Assembly (NCBI RefSeq): GCF_009834515.1
Contig: NZ_CP019426.1
Coordinates: forward strand, 1,973,501 to 2,037,500
DNA from: Pseudomonas sp. R84
Lineage (GTDB): Bacteria > Pseudomonadota > Gammaproteobacteria > Pseudomonadales > Pseudomonadaceae
Direction: 5' to 3'
Length of the DNA: 64,000 bases
The translations under genes and the position numbers were made by a program. Below are positions 17,716 through 25,447 of this stretch, in pieces; the stretch's first letter is position 1, and every line of letters starts with the position of its first letter. A model generated the notes under the pieces. That model had not been told where the DNA came from. It saw nothing but the letters and a program-made list of their open reading frames with translations, and made no database searches.

Positions 17716-18705
17716 TTAAGCTACTTCACACAGGGCCGTCGGATCGATGGAAAGCGCCAGACGCTGACCGTCGGGATGCAGATCGGCGGCCGAGCGGTTG
17801 AGCACATCCACCACCAGTTCCACGCCGCGGGCTTCGATGCGATAGCGGATCACGTTGCCAAGCAGGCTGTGGCTACGGATCTGCGCGTCGAGTTCGCCTT
17901 CGAGGCTCAGTTCGATGGCTTCCGGGCGAATGGCGATGCGGTGGTTGATCGGGCGCTGCAGCAGCTTCGAGGCGTCGTCGGCATCGAGCAGGTTGTAGTT
18001 GCCGATGAAGCCGGCGGCAAATACATCGACGGGGGCGGTGTAGAGGGTTTCGGCATCGCCGCTTTGTACGATTTTTCCCTGATTCATCAGGAAAATCCGA
18101 TCAGACATGGTCAGCGCTTCCTCCTGATCGTGGGTGACGAAAATCGTCGTCAGGCCGAGTTCGCGCTGAATCTGACGGATCTGTTCACGCAAGTGTTTAC
18201 GAATTCGTGCATCAAGAGCCGACAGCGGCTCATCCAGCAGCAGCAAACGCGGGCGCGTCACCAGCGAACGGGCGAGGGCCACGCGTTGGCATTGGCCTCC
18301 GGATAGCTGATGTGGGTAGCGGCCGGCGAAGTCGTTTAGTTCCACCAGCTTCAACACCTCGGAAACGCGTTTATGACTGTCATCGGCGTTGACCTTCTGC
18401 ATGCGCAAACCGAAGGCAACGTTCTGCTCGACGGTCATGTTGGGGAACAGCGCGTAGCTCTGGAACACCATGCCGATCCCGCGTTTCTGCGGACTCAACG
18501 GCACGATATCGACGCCATCGAGCAGGATCTTGCCGCCATCCACCGGCGTCAGGCCGGCGATGCAACGCAGCAGGGTCGACTTGCCGCAGCCGGACGGGCC
18601 GAGCAGGGTGACGAACTCGCCTTTGTTGATCTCGCAGTTGATGTCGCTGAACACGGTCGTGCCCGCGTAATTTTTTTGCAGGTGTTGGACGCTGACATAG
18701 CTCAT
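17716..18705 (-). CDS. ABC importer ATPase (spermidine/iron/phosphonate-type)
   Basis: 329 residues. Walker A GPSGCGKST, Q-loop MVFQSYALFP, signature LSGGQCQR, Walker B LLLLDEPLSALD and the H-loop FVTHDQEEAL are all present. A C-terminal TOBE-like domain (about residues 240-329) is typical of PotA/FbpC/PhnT ATPases. Its ATG overlaps the preceding permease stop by 4 bases. It energises the importer encoded by the two permeases and the binding protein upstream. Confidence 0.92.
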   Translation of the reverse strand: MSYVSVQHLQKNYAGTTVFSDINCEINKGEFVTLLGPSGCGKSTLLRCIAGLTPVDGGKILLDGVDIVPLSPQKRGIGMVFQSYALFPNMTVEQNVAFGLRMQKVNADDSHKRVSEVLKLVELNDFAGRYPHQLSGGQCQRVALARSLVTRPRLLLLDEPLSALDARIRKHLREQIRQIQRELGLTTIFVTHDQEEALTMSDRIFLMNQGKIVQSGDAETLYTAPVDVFAAGFIGNYNLLDADDASKLLQRPINHRIAIRPEAIELSLEGELDAQIRSHSLLGNVIRYRIEARGVELVVDVLNRSAADLHPDGQRLALSIDPTALCEVA

Positions 18706-19502
18706 TCGCTTTTGTCCTTGTTCAAGATGTTGGCGATCCAGGTCAGGACCAGCACGAAAAAGAAATACGAAATGACCAGCGCGCTGGTGAAGTGGCCGCT
18801 GCTGTTGCGCATGTTGTTCAGGTACACCTGCAGGGTTTCGTAACGGGTGCCGACCAGAATATTGGCGAAGACGAACTCACCAAACAGGAACGAGAACGAC
18901 AGCAGCAAGGCGACCATCAGGCCTTTGCGCAGGTTCGGCAGCACCACCAGAAACGCCGCCTGAAAGGTGCTGGCGCCGAGCAGTTGCGCGGCGTCCATCA
19001 GGTCGCGCAGGTTGATCGCCTGCAGGTTGTTGGTGATTGCCCGGTACATGAACGGCAACGCCACGGTGAAGTAGCAACCGATCAGGATCCACGGCGTGCC
19101 AACCATCGCCATCGGCCCGGAACCGTAAAGCTGCAACAGACCCACCGACGACACCACTGGCGGCACCGCGAAGGGCAGCAGGATGAGGATGTTCATCAGC
19201 GCATCGAGTTTCGGGAAGTGGTAATGCACGACGAACAGCAGCGGCAGGATCAGCACCACCGACAGTACCAGCGCACCGACGCACACCAGCAATGACTGAC
19301 CGAAGGCGTGCAGGAAACGCGGATCGCTCCACAACTGGATGTACCACTTGAAGGTGAAACCGCTGGGCAGAATAGTCGCCGACCAACTGCTGGCGATCGA
19401 GTAGACCAGCGTGCCCGCCAGCGGCAGCAAGAGGATCGCGAACAACAGATAAACCACGACGCGGTGGTAGAGGCCGGCCGGGCCGGATTCAGCGCGAGAC
19501 AT
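18702..19502 (-). CDS. ABC importer permease, second subunit
   Basis: 266 residues, six predicted membrane segments. The EAA-type coupling loop is seen near LMDAAQLLGASTFQAAFLVVLP in the second half. It resembles PotC/PhnV inner-membrane subunits. It overlaps the upstream permease by 14 bases and the ATPase gene by 4. Confidence 0.9.
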   Translation of the reverse strand: MSRAESGPAGLYHRVVVYLLFAILLLPLAGTLVYSIASSWSATILPSGFTFKWYIQLWSDPRFLHAFGQSLLVCVGALVLSVVLILPLLFVVHYHFPKLDALMNILILLPFAVPPVVSSVGLLQLYGSGPMAMVGTPWILIGCYFTVALPFMYRAITNNLQAINLRDLMDAAQLLGASTFQAAFLVVLPNLRKGLMVALLLSFSFLFGEFVFANILVGTRYETLQVYLNNMRNSSGHFTSALVISYFFFVLVLTWIANILNKDKSE

Positions 19503-20325
19503 GGTAGCTCCTCTTCAACAGCAGTTGATGCACGACGGTGACGATGGTCATCAGCGCCACCAGCACCACGGCCAGAGCACTGGCCAGATTCGGATCGAGG
19601 GAAATGTCGCCGGAGACCATCGCTGCAATACGGATCGGCAGGACGTTGAAGTTGCCCGTCGTCAGCGCATACACCGTGGCGTAGGCGCCGAGGGCGTTGG
19701 CCAGCAGGATCACGAATGTACCGAGCAACGCCGGGGTCAGCACCGGCAAACCGATGTGTCGCCAGAACTGCCAGCCGTTGGCGCCGAGCAACGCGGCCGA
19801 CTCGCGCCAGTCTTCACGCAAGGCGTCGAAGGCGGGATAGAGCAGCAGCACACCAAGCGGAATCTGGAAGTAGGTGTAAAGGATGATCAGGCCGGTTTTC
19901 GAGTACAGGTTAAAGTCCTGAATGATCCCCGACTGCTTGAGCATGATGGTGATGCTGCCGTTGAAACCGAGCAGGATGATGAACGCGAAGGCCAAGGGTA
20001 CGCCGGAAAAATTGCTGGTCATGTTGGCGAAGGCATTCACGAAATTGCGCAGTTTCGAATCGACCCGGCGCAGGGAATACGCACCGATTACGGCAATGAT
20101 GATGCCGAACACGCTCGACCAGAAACTGATTTCGAGGCTGTACTGGATCGCCTGCAAATAGAACTTCGAGCTGAAGATCTTGCTGAAATTGGCCAAGCTC
20201 CAGCCGAACTCTTCCGATTGCAGGCTGCTGATCATCACCCAGGTCAGCGGGGCGATTTCGAAGACGATAAAGAACAGCGCGAAGGGCACCACGCACAAGG
20301 CTGCCAGCCATTTGCCGCGAGTCAT
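19489..20325 (-). CDS. ABC importer permease, first subunit
   Basis: About 278 residues from ATG 20325 (an in-frame ATG nine codons upstream would overlap the phosphatase gene). Six hydrophobic segments and a coupling loop around LREDWRESAALLGANGWQFW match PotB/PhnU-type permeases. It forms the heteromeric membrane channel with the downstream permease. Confidence 0.9.
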   Translation of the reverse strand: MTRGKWLAALCVVPFALFFIVFEIAPLTWVMISSLQSEEFGWSLANFSKIFSSKFYLQAIQYSLEISFWSSVFGIIIAVIGAYSLRRVDSKLRNFVNAFANMTSNFSGVPLAFAFIILLGFNGSITIMLKQSGIIQDFNLYSKTGLIILYTYFQIPLGVLLLYPAFDALREDWRESAALLGANGWQFWRHIGLPVLTPALLGTFVILLANALGAYATVYALTTGNFNVLPIRIAAMVSGDISLDPNLASALAVVLVALMTIVTVVHQLLLKRSYHVSR

Positions 20326-20330
20326 TGAGT

Positions 20331-21137
20331 TCACTTGAGCAACTCCCGGCACACAGGTTTGTCATGGGGTACGCCGAGCAGTTCGCAGACGGTGCCGCAG
20401 ATTTCCGTTTGCTTCGGCGCGGCATCAGCGCTGAAGCTGAAGGCATCGCCGAGGACGAAAAGCGGCACTTGGCGTTCTTCCGGCAGCAGGCCGTTGTGCG
20501 AGCGGTCGTTGTTCATGCCGTGGTCGGCGGTCACCAGCACTTGATAACCAGCGTCGAGCCAGCTCTGCAAATAGTCGGCGAGGATGATGTCGGCCGAGCG
20601 CGCACTGTTGCGGTATTGCGAACTGTCGAGGCCGTGTTTGTGCCCGGCGTCGTCGATGTTCATCGGGTGGATCAGCAGGAAGTTCGGATCGTGGCGCAGG
20701 CGCAGGTTTTCCGCGTCGGCGAACAGGTGCGAATCCGGATAGTGATCGTTCCAGTAGAAATGCCCGTGCTGGATCGGCAGCGACAGATTGTCGGTGTGCC
20801 GGTCGCGGGCAGCCACGAACGGTGAGCGGTTGTACAACTCGCTGACCCAGTGATACGCCGCTGCTGCGGTTTTCAGACCGGCATCGCGGGCGTAGTGATA
20901 AATGCTGCGCTGGTTGGACAGGCGCGAGACGTTGTTGTGGACGATGCCGCTGTCGATCGGCGGTACGCCGGTGAGGATGCATTCATAAAGCGGTCGGGAC
21001 AGGGCCGGCAGTTCGCACTCCAACTGGTAGAGCGCGGCGCGTCCTGCGCCAACATAAGCCTGCAGATGCCCCATGGCGTGACGCGCGACCTCGTGGTTGA
21101 GGCCATCGAGCACGACAAGGATGACGTTGTGCTTCAT
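20331..21137 (-). CDS. Alkaline-phosphatase-superfamily phosphohydrolase
   Basis: 268 residues with no signal peptide, so probably cytosolic. The metal-dependent alkaline phosphatase superfamily pattern is clear: VVLDGLN (metal Asp), LSRPLYE with the likely nucleophilic Ser, NIDDAGHKHG and VTADHGM (metal Asp/His). It is closest in layout to nucleotide pyrophosphatase/phosphodiesterase and phosphonoacetate hydrolase types. It lies between the binding-protein gene and the permeases, so the imported solute is probably a phosphate ester or phosphonate that this enzyme cleaves. The exact substrate cannot be read from the sequence. Confidence 0.85.
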   Translation of the reverse strand: MKHNVILVVLDGLNHEVARHAMGHLQAYVGAGRAALYQLECELPALSRPLYECILTGVPPIDSGIVHNNVSRLSNQRSIYHYARDAGLKTAAAAYHWVSELYNRSPFVAARDRHTDNLSLPIQHGHFYWNDHYPDSHLFADAENLRLRHDPNFLLIHPMNIDDAGHKHGLDSSQYRNSARSADIILADYLQSWLDAGYQVLVTADHGMNNDRSHNGLLPEERQVPLFVLGDAFSFSADAAPKQTEICGTVCELLGVPHDKPVCRELLK

Positions 21138-21190
21138 AGGGGCAAAAACTCCGCGAAATTCAAATATTCCGAAATCAACTCAATCCCCTT

Positions 21191-21278
21191 GTGGGAGCGA
21201 GCCTGCTCGCGAAAGCGTCGTGTCAGTCACATCATTGTTGAATGACACACCGCATTCGCGAGCAGGCTCGCTCCCACA
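21191..21278. repeat. Inverted pair of Pseudomonas REP sequences
   Basis: GTGGGAGCGAGCCTGCTCGC at 21191 is matched in reverse complement by the copy ending at 21278. The pair flanks a roughly 40-base spacer in the gap between the binding-protein and phosphatase genes, where it may differentially stabilise or attenuate the operon mRNA. Confidence 0.85.
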
Positions 21279-21317
21279 TTTGGAACTCCAGCGGATCCCG
21301 AAGAGGGATCTACAGGC

Positions 21318-22385
21318 TTACTTCATCTCTACGATGACTTCCTCGTTCCACTGCTGTGGCAGGGCCTTGGAAGTCTTTTCCCACGCATCGGCGTCTTTGA
21401 TCGGAGTGACCTTTTTGTACTGCTCGTTCGGCAGCAGCTTGGCCTTCACGTCTTCCGGCAGTTGCAGGTGTTCGGCGCGGATCGGGCGGGCGTTGCCGCG
21501 GGCGAGGTTGGTCTGGCCGGCATCGCTGAAGATGTATTCGCGGGTCAGCTTGGCGGCGTTAGGATTTTTCGCGTACTTGTTGATGATCGTGGTGTAGCCG
21601 GAAATCACCGAACCGTCGGACGGGATCAGCACCACGTAGTCATCCGGGTTGGCCATCTTGGCTTTGTAGCTGAGGCCGTTGAAGTCCCAGACCACACCGA
21701 CTTCGATCTCGCCTTTTTCCATGGTAGCGATGGTCGGGTTGGCCATCGACAGGCGACCTTGCTTGGCGATGTCGGCGAACAGCAGCAGCGCAGGCTTGAT
21801 GTTTTTCTCGTCGCCACCGTTGGCCAGGGCTGCGGCCAGTACGCCGTTGGCCGCTTGTGCGGCGGTGCTCACGTCACCGATGGAGACCTTGTATTTGCCG
21901 CCCTTGAGGTCAGCCCATTTGGTCGGTACTTCGGAGCCGTGCAGGAGTTTTTTGTTGACGATGAACGCGATGGTGCCGGTGTAGGCCAGTGCCCAGTTGC
22001 CGTCCTTGTCCTTGGCCCAGTCCGGTACCTGATCCCAGGTGCTTGGCTTGTACGGTTGCACCACGCCTTGCTTGACCGCGATCGGGCCGAACGCGGCACC
22101 GACGTCGCCGATGTCGGCGCTGGCATTGTCTTTCTCGGCGGCGAACTTGGCGATTTCCTGGGCGGAACTCATGTCGGTATCGATGTGTTTCAGGCCGTAG
22201 GTCTTGGCCAGGTCTTCCCAGGTGCCTTTCCAGTTGGCCCAGTCATCGGGCATGCCGACGCTGTTGACGGCGCCTTCCGCTTTCGCAGCGGCTTCGAGGG
22301 TTTTCAGATCGGTGCCGGCCGCCATGGCGGAGGTGCACATTGCAATGGTCGAGCCTAACAGTGTTGCCAGGAAAAGCTGTTTCAT
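21318..22385 (-). CDS. Periplasmic solute-binding protein of the ABC importer
   Basis: 355 residues with a Sec signal peptide cleaved after AMA (about residue 22). The body is the PotD/FutA/AEP-binding type: GDVGAAFGPIAVKQG, an AYTGTIAFIVNKK hinge region and a GVVWDFNGL substrate-lobe motif. First gene of the operon binding protein - phosphatase - permease - permease - ATPase - HAD. An operator-like palindrome lies about 50 bases upstream. Confidence 0.92.
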   Translation of the reverse strand: MKQLFLATLLGSTIAMCTSAMAAGTDLKTLEAAAKAEGAVNSVGMPDDWANWKGTWEDLAKTYGLKHIDTDMSSAQEIAKFAAEKDNASADIGDVGAAFGPIAVKQGVVQPYKPSTWDQVPDWAKDKDGNWALAYTGTIAFIVNKKLLHGSEVPTKWADLKGGKYKVSIGDVSTAAQAANGVLAAALANGGDEKNIKPALLLFADIAKQGRLSMANPTIATMEKGEIEVGVVWDFNGLSYKAKMANPDDYVVLIPSDGSVISGYTTIINKYAKNPNAAKLTREYIFSDAGQTNLARGNARPIRAEHLQLPEDVKAKLLPNEQYKKVTPIKDADAWEKTSKALPQQWNEEVIVEMK

Positions 22386-22431
22386 TCCGAAGCTCCTTGG
22401 TCGTGTTCAACGCTGCGTTTGCGGTGTTTGT

Positions 22432-22443
22432 TGGTCTAGGTCA
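22432..22443. promoter_or_regulatory. Candidate operator upstream of the ABC operon
   Basis: TGGTCTAGGTCA shares TGGTCTAG with the site at 22711 and is an imperfect palindrome (8 of 12 symmetric). It lies 47 bases upstream of the binding-protein ATG. The core resembles GGTCTAGACC-type sites used by GntR/UTRA regulators. Confidence 0.45.
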
Positions 22444-22710
22444 GCAATACCTGAGCCAATCTAAGTGGGCTGGATGACACTTTGATGTCTGCTGGCCGTC
22501 GGCAGGCGTTTTTTCTGCCCGGTATCGGCGGGTCCCAGATAAGCGTAGACCATGCCCAAAGGCCCGAAGAGCAAGGGACTTGGCCGATGTATTGCAAGTC
22601 GTGAAGACGACCGTTCGGTAGTTTTGTCATCTCTCGGTCATCTGCACTGCCTAGGCTTGCATCATCAGGAAACGGCTCGATTGCCGTGCGGTTTTGCCCC
22701 GAAACAGTGC

Positions 22711-22722
22711 TGGTCTAGTCCA
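22711..22722. promoter_or_regulatory. Candidate operator upstream of the UTRA regulator
   Basis: TGGTCTAGTCCA is a 12-base near-palindrome (10 of 12 symmetric), 14 bases upstream of the regulator ATG and overlapping its likely leader. Together with the site at 22432 it suggests that the regulator controls itself and the divergent ABC operon. The rest of 22386-22736 shows no gene. Confidence 0.5.
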
Positions 22723-22736
22723 GATAGGTAACGTTG

Positions 22737-23450
22737 ATGCGCGATGAGGCAACAAAAGCGGTGACAGCGATTGGCCAGGTGCTGCAGGAACAACTCGATC
22801 ACGGGTTGTTGGCGGCGGGCAGCAAGTTGCCGGCCGAGCGCAAGCTCAGTGAGTTGTTCGGCACAACGCGGATTACCGTGCGTGAGGCGTTGTTGCAACT
22901 GGAGGCGCAGGGGCAGATTTATCGTGAGGAGCGTCGTGGCTGGTTCGTCTCGCCGCCGCGTCTGGCGTACAACCTGATGCAGCGCAGTCACTTTCACGCG
23001 ATGGTCAGTGCGCAGGGGCGGGTGCCGTCGACCGAGGTGATTTCGGCGCGGTTGCAGCCGGCTTCGGCGGCGGTGTGTGCGTGGTTGCAGCTGCCGGCGT
23101 TGTCGAGCGTGATTCAGATTTGCCGGTCGCGGCGCATTGATGGGCGGTTGGTGCTTTATGTTGAGCATTATTTGAATCCGCAGTTTTTTCCGGGGATTCT
23201 GGGGTTGGATCTGAATCAGTCGATGACCGAGTTGTATGCGCGGCATTACGATTTGCACTATGGGCGGGTGCGCTTTGAGATTGTGCCTACGTCACTGTCT
23301 GTGGATGCGGCGGCGGCTTTGCGGGTGTCGGTGGGGAGTCCGGGGTTGCGGATTGCTCGGGTCAATTATGATCAGCATGAGCGGTTGATTGATTGTGATC
23401 TGGAGTTTTGGCGGCATGATGCGATTCACGTTGGGGTTGATGTTGTTTGA
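22737..23450 (+). CDS. GntR/HutC-family (UTRA-domain) transcriptional regulator
   Basis: 237 residues from ATG 22737 (AGGTAA upstream; a TTG directly before is in frame). Residues about 10-75 form the winged HTH with GSKLPAERKLSELFGTTRITVREAL, and residues about 95-237 form the UTRA effector domain. It is divergent from the ABC/phosphatase operon. PhnR-type UTRA regulators commonly sit beside phosphonate importers, so control of that operon by its substrate is likely. Repressor or activator mode cannot be told from sequence. Confidence 0.88.
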   Translation: MRDEATKAVTAIGQVLQEQLDHGLLAAGSKLPAERKLSELFGTTRITVREALLQLEAQGQIYREERRGWFVSPPRLAYNLMQRSHFHAMVSAQGRVPSTEVISARLQPASAAVCAWLQLPALSSVIQICRSRRIDGRLVLYVEHYLNPQFFPGILGLDLNQSMTELYARHYDLHYGRVRFEIVPTSLSVDAAAALRVSVGSPGLRIARVNYDQHERLIDCDLEFWRHDAIHVGVDVV

Positions 23451-23499
23451 GCTTTGACCTTGACCTTGGCGGCCTGTGGGCCGGCCAGGTTCTTGGGGT

Positions 23500-23800
23500 T
23501 TTGAGTGTATATCCGTTGCTTCGGGTGCTGCCGCTGACGGTTTCGCTCTTACAGCGACTCACTTTTCCAGACGCCGAAAAGTAAGCAAAAGGCTGGGCCC
23601 CGGCGTTCGGCCCGCTCGCTGGAGCTCGGGGTTCCTTCGTTCCGGGATCGATCCGGGGGCATCGCTTCCGGTTTGCTTCGCTGCACCTACTTTCGATGTG
23701 TTCGACTTCGTCGAACGGCGCTGCGCGCCCACCCCCGGATAGACCCCTCCACTCAGCCTGCCGAAGGGGCCGGCACGACAAGATCAAGAGCGGTACTCGA
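23500..23800. repeat. Long conserved-looking intergenic element
   Basis: A roughly 300-base stretch of unusual composition (TTACAGCGACTCACTTTTCC, CGCCGAAAAGTAAGCAAAAG, then a GC-rich part ending GGCACGACAAGATCAAGAGC). It resembles an element I recall in many Pseudomonas intergenic regions, where it yields spurious hypothetical proteins containing RRRKVSKRLGPGVRPARW. I see no ribosome binding site or real gene in it. The assignment as a dispersed repeat relies on recalled pattern and is unverified. Confidence 0.5.
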
Positions 23801-23929
23801 GCTTGCGCTCATTGTGTTGAGTGGTGAGAAGCCGAAGCGATTTAGGTTTACCGGTTGGACTCAATCCCTGACTTGCCAGCGATGGCGGCCTGACAGCCGA
23901 CCTGTTCCTGCGGATGTACTCAATCCCTT

Positions 23930-24027
23930 GTAGGAGTGAGCCTGCTCGCGATGGCGGCCTGACAGCTGCCCGATTTCTGGCAGGCTGCACACGGTCCAAA
24001 TGTGGGAGCGAGCCTGCTCGCGAAAGC
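23930..24027 (+). repeat. Two REP copies in direct orientation
   Basis: GTAGGAGTGAGCCTGCTCGCGA (from 23930) and GTGGGAGCGAGCCTGCTCGCGA (from 24003) lie in the same orientation about 70 bases apart. The partial flanking sequence GATGGCGGCCTGACAGC is itself repeated at about 23881 and 23950, so the unit has been duplicated locally. Confidence 0.8.
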
Positions 24028-24048
24028 GCCCCCACAGTCACCTCATTC

Positions 24049-25383
24049 CTACTTGCCCGCGCCCGCATTGGCATACAGATAATCCGTCGCCAACGAGGCC
24101 AATGTTCTCACGCCTACCACCAGCGCCGACTCATCGACAAAGAACCCCGGATTATGATTCGGCGCGGCCTTGCTCATGTCTTGATCACGCGGTGTCACGC
24201 CGAGAAACACAAACAATCCCGGCACTTCCTTGGCATAGAACGAAAAGTCTTCCGCGCCACCCACCAGCGGTGCATTCACCACATCGTCCTTGGCCGCCCA
24301 CTTCAGCGTCGGCAGCATTTTTTCTGTCAGCGCCGGGTTGTTGATGGTCGGATCGTATTTTTCGATGATGGTCACGTCTGCTTTTGCACCGCCGCTTTCG
24401 GCGATTTTTTCCACGGTCTGGCGTACGTCAGCATGCAGTTTCTGGCGGATGCCGTAGTCGTAGGAGCGGATCGTGCCGGTCATGTCCACGGATTCGGGAA
24501 TGATGTTGTAGCGCGTGCCGCCGTTGATGGTGCCGATGCTGACCACTGACGGATACGAGGAGATATCGGTGCGACGGCTGACTACAGTTTGCAGGCCGAC
24601 GATGGTTTGCGCGCCGACGGTGATCGGGTCGATGCCGTCCCATGGACGGCCGGCGTGGGTCTGTTTGCCGAGGATTTTGATGCGCAGGTCGTCGGAGCTG
24701 GCGAGGGTGGCGCCTGGGCGGTAGGCGATCTGGCCGGCGGGGACGCCGGCCCAGACGTGCAGGCCGAAGACCGCGTCGGGTTTTGGCGATTTCATCACGC
24801 CTTCCTCGACCATCATTTTCGCGCCCCAAGTGTTTTTGCCGTCGGGGATGAAGTCGCTCGGGCCTTCTTCGGCGGGCTGGAAGTAGAACACCACGGTGCC
24901 GGGCAGGGTGTCGCGCATACCCGTGAGAACTTTCGCCGTGCTGAGCAGGATCGCGGTGTGCGCATCGTGGCCGCAGGCGTGCATGACGTCGACTTCTTTG
25001 TCGAGGTAGGTGCCTTTGGCTTTTGATGCGAACGGCAGGTCGGCGACTTCCTTGACCGGCAGCGCGTCCATGTCGGCGCGCAGGGCCACGGTCGGGCCGG
25101 GCAGGGCGCCTTTGAGGACGGCGACCACGCCGGTGCGGGCGACGCCGGTTTTCACTTCGAGGCCCATGGCTTTGAGTTGTTTGGCGACCAACTCAGCGGT
25201 GCGTTTTTCCGTGTTACCGAGTTCCGGGTGAGCGTGGATGTCGCGGCGGGTTTCCAGCAATTCCGGTTCGAGTTTTTGCGCCTCTTCGGCGATCGTTGTG
25301 CGGGTGCTTTCCAACGTCGCGGCGCCAGCGTGGCTGGCGAACAGGCTGAGCAGAACGGCTTGGGCAATGCGCGTCAGTTGCAT
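24049..25383 (-). CDS. Exported M20-family amidohydrolase/peptidase
   Basis: 444 residues. A Sec signal peptide (MQLTRIAQAVLLSLFASHAGA) directs it to the periplasm. The M20D amidohydrolase core has IHAHPELG, ALRADMDALPV, MHACGHDAH and FQPAEEGP, which supply the two-zinc site, and a late VGGAEDFSFY. Dimerisation domain residues around QTHAGRPWDGIDPI are present. Related enzymes hydrolyse hippurate, N-acyl amino acids or IAA-amino acid conjugates; this one's substrate is unknown. It is monocistronic, with REP copies at its 3' side. Confidence 0.9.
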   Translation of the reverse strand: MQLTRIAQAVLLSLFASHAGAATLESTRTTIAEEAQKLEPELLETRRDIHAHPELGNTEKRTAELVAKQLKAMGLEVKTGVARTGVVAVLKGALPGPTVALRADMDALPVKEVADLPFASKAKGTYLDKEVDVMHACGHDAHTAILLSTAKVLTGMRDTLPGTVVFYFQPAEEGPSDFIPDGKNTWGAKMMVEEGVMKSPKPDAVFGLHVWAGVPAGQIAYRPGATLASSDDLRIKILGKQTHAGRPWDGIDPITVGAQTIVGLQTVVSRRTDISSYPSVVSIGTINGGTRYNIIPESVDMTGTIRSYDYGIRQKLHADVRQTVEKIAESGGAKADVTIIEKYDPTINNPALTEKMLPTLKWAAKDDVVNAPLVGGAEDFSFYAKEVPGLFVFLGVTPRDQDMSKAAPNHNPGFFVDESALVVGVRTLASLATDYLYANAGAGK

Positions 25384-25447
25384 CGGTTACTCCTTGATTA
25401 TTGTTGTCGGGCTTCCCTGCCTGTGACTGCAACCGCGCGCCTGAGTG

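Noticed and set aside
23476..23742. An 88-codon frame inside the 23.5-23.8 kb intergenic element
   Set aside because: No RBS and a translation matching the spurious proteins this element yields; treated as a repeat.
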